Of a stretch of 6,498 bases of DNA, positions 5,304-6,498 are shown piece after piece. The notes under the pieces are model-generated. The model worked only from the letters and a program-made list of their open reading frames with translations, had not been told where the DNA came from and did no database searches. Source of the stretch: a bacterium (GTDB taxonomy: Bacteria > Tectomicrobia > Entotheonellia > Entotheonellales > Entotheonellaceae). Location of the stretch: assembly GCA_027294925.1 (NCBI GenBank), contig JAPULM010000461.1, positions 1 to 6,498 on the forward strand. The letters run 5' to 3'. The translations under genes and the position numbers were made by a program. How positions within the stretch are numbered: the stretch's first letter is position 1; every line of letters begins with the position of its first letter.

Positions 5304-5638
5304 TGCGGCAATCTACTCAACAGCCGATCCATCAAAACGGCCGATTCGGGGAAGCGGGTTTTCTCGGTCAAAAACGCCTGCCGAGCGGGTTCAATTTTTC
5401 CCTGTTGATAATAAAGCAGTCCAAGATAAGCGTGAAATCCAGGCGGGACAGATTTATTTTCCGCCCGCGCTTTTTGATAATCCTCCTCCATTTTCTCAGC
5501 CTGTATGGCCGGGTCTGCCTGGCCCGGTCTGGCGTAGGAGAGGTAAATCAACTCTTCGTATTGCCCCCACGCGTAGAGCGTCGGCGACGCGCACCCGACA
5601 AGCCAGATCAGTAATGCCGGTAGTGCCATTTTTATCAT
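5300..5638 (-). CDS. DUF4810-family lipoprotein
   Basis: 112 aa from ATG 5638. An upstream in-frame ATG at 5662 would add eight residues. The inner start is preferred because its ATGA (5638-5635) overlaps the CsgG-like stop exactly as at the next junction, because AGGG lies 8 nt upstream, and because the signal peptide then begins normally (MIKMALPALLIWLVGCAS). The lipobox is LVGC with Cys16. The mature part has the family opening LYAWGQYEELIYLSY, an acidic/basic helix (IQAEKMEEDYQKARAENK) and a TPR-like pair, PPGFHAYLGLLYYQQGKIEP and ARQAFLTEKTRFPESAV, ending MDRLLSRLPQ. It is probably exported and lipidated, acting with the CsgG-like and DUF799 lipoproteins on either side. The molecular function is not known. 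Confidence 0.9.
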   Translation of the reverse strand: MIKMALPALLIWLVGCASPTLYAWGQYEELIYLSYARPGQADPAIQAEKMEEDYQKARAENKSVPPGFHAYLGLLYYQQGKIEPARQAFLTEKTRFPESAVLMDRLLSRLPQ

Positions 5639-6315
5639 TGACTTGACCCTGTTATACGCCAAGCGCCACTCTCCAGACCTTCAACAAGACGGTTGACGGC
5701 CTCTCGGATGGCCAGATCCAACACTTTTCCGTTCAGGGTCGAATCATAACCAGCTGTACCACCTGTGCCCAGGATCTCACGATTACTTAAGGCATATTCA
5801 CCGGCACCCTGCACCGCATAGGTCACCTCAGAAGTCATCACATCAACGATGTTTAAGGCTACCTTGGCGTAGGCAATCTGCTTTTTCCCACTGCCCAGGA
5901 TACCAAATAGCTGCCGATCTCCGGTCACCTTACGACCAAATTCTACCACATCACCAGTCACGGTAAAATCAGCCCCAGTCAGTTTCTGTTGAGTGCCTTT
6001 GATCTTGGCTTCTCGGGCGATTTCCTGTAAATTCTGCCGCTCCACCAGGTTGAAACGCCCACTCTGCTGCAGGTGGCTAATAAGGACCGTTTTGGCCTGA
6101 CTGCCCAACCGATCAACGCCATCCGAGAAAAGACCCCGCATGTAAGTCGTACGATTATCGAACTTGCCGACCACAAGGGTATACTTGGGATCGTGGTACG
6201 CCGTACCTGCCGACGTCACCCTGGGCGGCTCTAGCGTTTGGTAGGATTCTGTTGCGCATCCGAGCAGACCGCAGACGACCAGGATTATCAAATAATGTTG
6301 GATGTGAGTTCCCAT
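5635..6315 (-). CDS. CsgG/HfaB-family lipoprotein
   Basis: 226 aa from ATG 6315 with a purine-rich SD (AAGGGAAGGG, about 6318-6327) to TGA 5635-5637. The signal peptide HYLIILVVCGLLGC has lipobox LLGC with Cys20. CsgG-type features are YTLVVGKFDNRTTYMRGLF, a helix GSQAKTVLISHLQQSGRFNL followed by VERQNLQEIAREAKIKG, GADFTVTGDVVEFGRKVTGD, and a region where the amphipathic strands of CsgG lie (KQIAYAKVALNIVDVMTSEV, then TYAVQGAGEYALSNREILG), ending in a helix with LAIREAVNRLVEGLESG. E. coli CsgG is a nonameric outer-membrane secretion pore for curli subunits. This shorter relative, in an operon with DUF4810 and DUF799 and with no curli subunits nearby, should not be assumed to export curli. It is the first gene of the operon, with a promoter at 6391-6363. 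Confidence 0.9.
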   Translation of the reverse strand: MGTHIQHYLIILVVCGLLGCATESYQTLEPPRVTSAGTAYHDPKYTLVVGKFDNRTTYMRGLFSDGVDRLGSQAKTVLISHLQQSGRFNLVERQNLQEIAREAKIKGTQQKLTGADFTVTGDVVEFGRKVTGDRQLFGILGSGKKQIAYAKVALNIVDVMTSEVTYAVQGAGEYALSNREILGTGGTAGYDSTLNGKVLDLAIREAVNRLVEGLESGAWRITGSSQ

Positions 6316-6362
6316 ATCCCTTCCCTTGACAGATATACCTCGTTTGAGCCTACACCTATTGA

Positions 6363-6391
6363 AAGATAAGGATTTCGGGAATCCTTTGCAA
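6363..6391 (-). promoter_or_regulatory. Sigma-70 type promoter for the lipoprotein operon
   Basis: Read on the minus strand: TTGCAA (6391-6386), exactly 17 nt of spacer, TATCTT (6368-6363). It lies ~48 nt upstream of the CsgG-like start codon, a normal leader length that leaves room for the SD at 6318-6327. No better pair is seen in the 183 nt upstream of the operon. Confidence 0.55.
6368..6386. promoter_or_regulatory. Palindromic operator candidate in promoter spacer
   Basis: AAGGATT (6368-6374), five bases, AATCCTT (6380-6386): a perfect 7-bp inverted repeat filling the space between the predicted -35 and -10 and touching both. This is the classic position for a dimeric repressor or for a MerR-type activator. 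No regulator is encoded in the window; one could be the divergent gene beginning at the right edge. Confidence 0.45.
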
Positions 6392-6486
6392 GGACAGCTG
6401 ACGCCCCTGTGCAGCTTTTGTCCTGATGTGGAATGATCAGCCTGTACTGAGCGTGTGAAAGAGATCAGATGGCTTTTGGCACCTCA

Positions 6487-6498
6487 TAGGAGGACGAA
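6487..6498 (+). promoter_or_regulatory. Ribosome binding site of a divergent gene starting beyond the window
   Basis: TAGGAGGA (6487-6494) is a near-perfect anti-16S match followed by CGAA at the window's end, with no start codon yet. A plus-strand start codon within the next few bases outside the window is expected. That gene would be divergent from the lipoprotein operon, sharing a ~180-bp regulatory region. Confidence 0.5.

Noticed and set aside
5291..5614. 107-aa plus-strand ORF
   Set aside because: It is entirely antisense to the DUF4810 gene, basic and low in family-like features, with no SD site.
5639..5662. ATG 5662 as start of the DUF4810 lipoprotein
   Set aside because: ATG 5638 forms the same ATGA overlap seen at the next junction and gives a normal signal peptide. 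The longer form cannot be strictly excluded.
6418..6448. Plus-strand promoter for the divergent right-edge gene (TTGTCC ... TGTACT)
   Set aside because: Both boxes are weak and the 19-nt spacing is poor.

Overview
The window reads as accessory, partly decaying DNA from a Gram-negative-type bacterium. The main support is three consecutive lipoproteins on the minus strand with clear lipoboxes, of the CsgG / DUF4810 / GNA1162 (DUF799) type, which implies an outer membrane. Shine-Dalgarno (SD) sites are of the usual GGAG type and GC is moderate. I cannot fix the genus. The mix of GYD, NIPSNAP, O-methyltransferase and SDR proteins fits an environmental proteobacterium or a Tectomicrobia-like lineage, but that is inference. 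No tRNA, rRNA or CRISPR array was seen.

Layout. Positions 1-1023 (+): the 3' part of a GYD-domain protein gene, then an intact PrxQ/BCP-like peroxiredoxin. Positions 1174-2178 (+): a SAM-dependent O-methyltransferase gene broken by an in-frame TAA at codon 31. Positions 2206-2323 (+): a scar of a short-chain dehydrogenase (SDR) gene, in which a start with its SD site is fused out of frame to the last ~34 codons. Positions 2332-2553 (+): a small unknown ORF. Positions 2620-3090 (-): a Y1 (IS200-like) transposase-related ORF that ends before the expected catalytic tyrosine. Positions 3091-3406: gene-poor, with a perfect 19-bp tandem duplication. Positions 3407-3933 (+): a degraded DUF4160/DUF2442 pair. 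The second gene has one extra base and one nonsense codon. Positions 4090-4407 (+): an intact NIPSNAP-family gene with its own strong-looking promoter and an operator-like inverted repeat. Positions 6315-4659 (-): the three-lipoprotein operon, whose two junctions are both 4-nt ATGA overlaps, behind a promoter whose spacer holds a palindrome. At the right edge a strong SD site points to a divergent gene starting just outside the window.

How it works together. The intact parts are an antioxidant peroxiredoxin, two small alpha-beta-barrel type proteins (GYD, NIPSNAP) and a cell-envelope lipoprotein operon whose products probably act together at the outer membrane. Between 1.17 and 3.93 kb nearly every recognisable gene is damaged, each by a different kind of mutation, next to a transposase-like relic. 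This looks like a gene graveyard between two functional blocks. I did not find convincing evidence of a wholly new system. The most informative signals are the decay events and the two promoter-associated inverted repeats.
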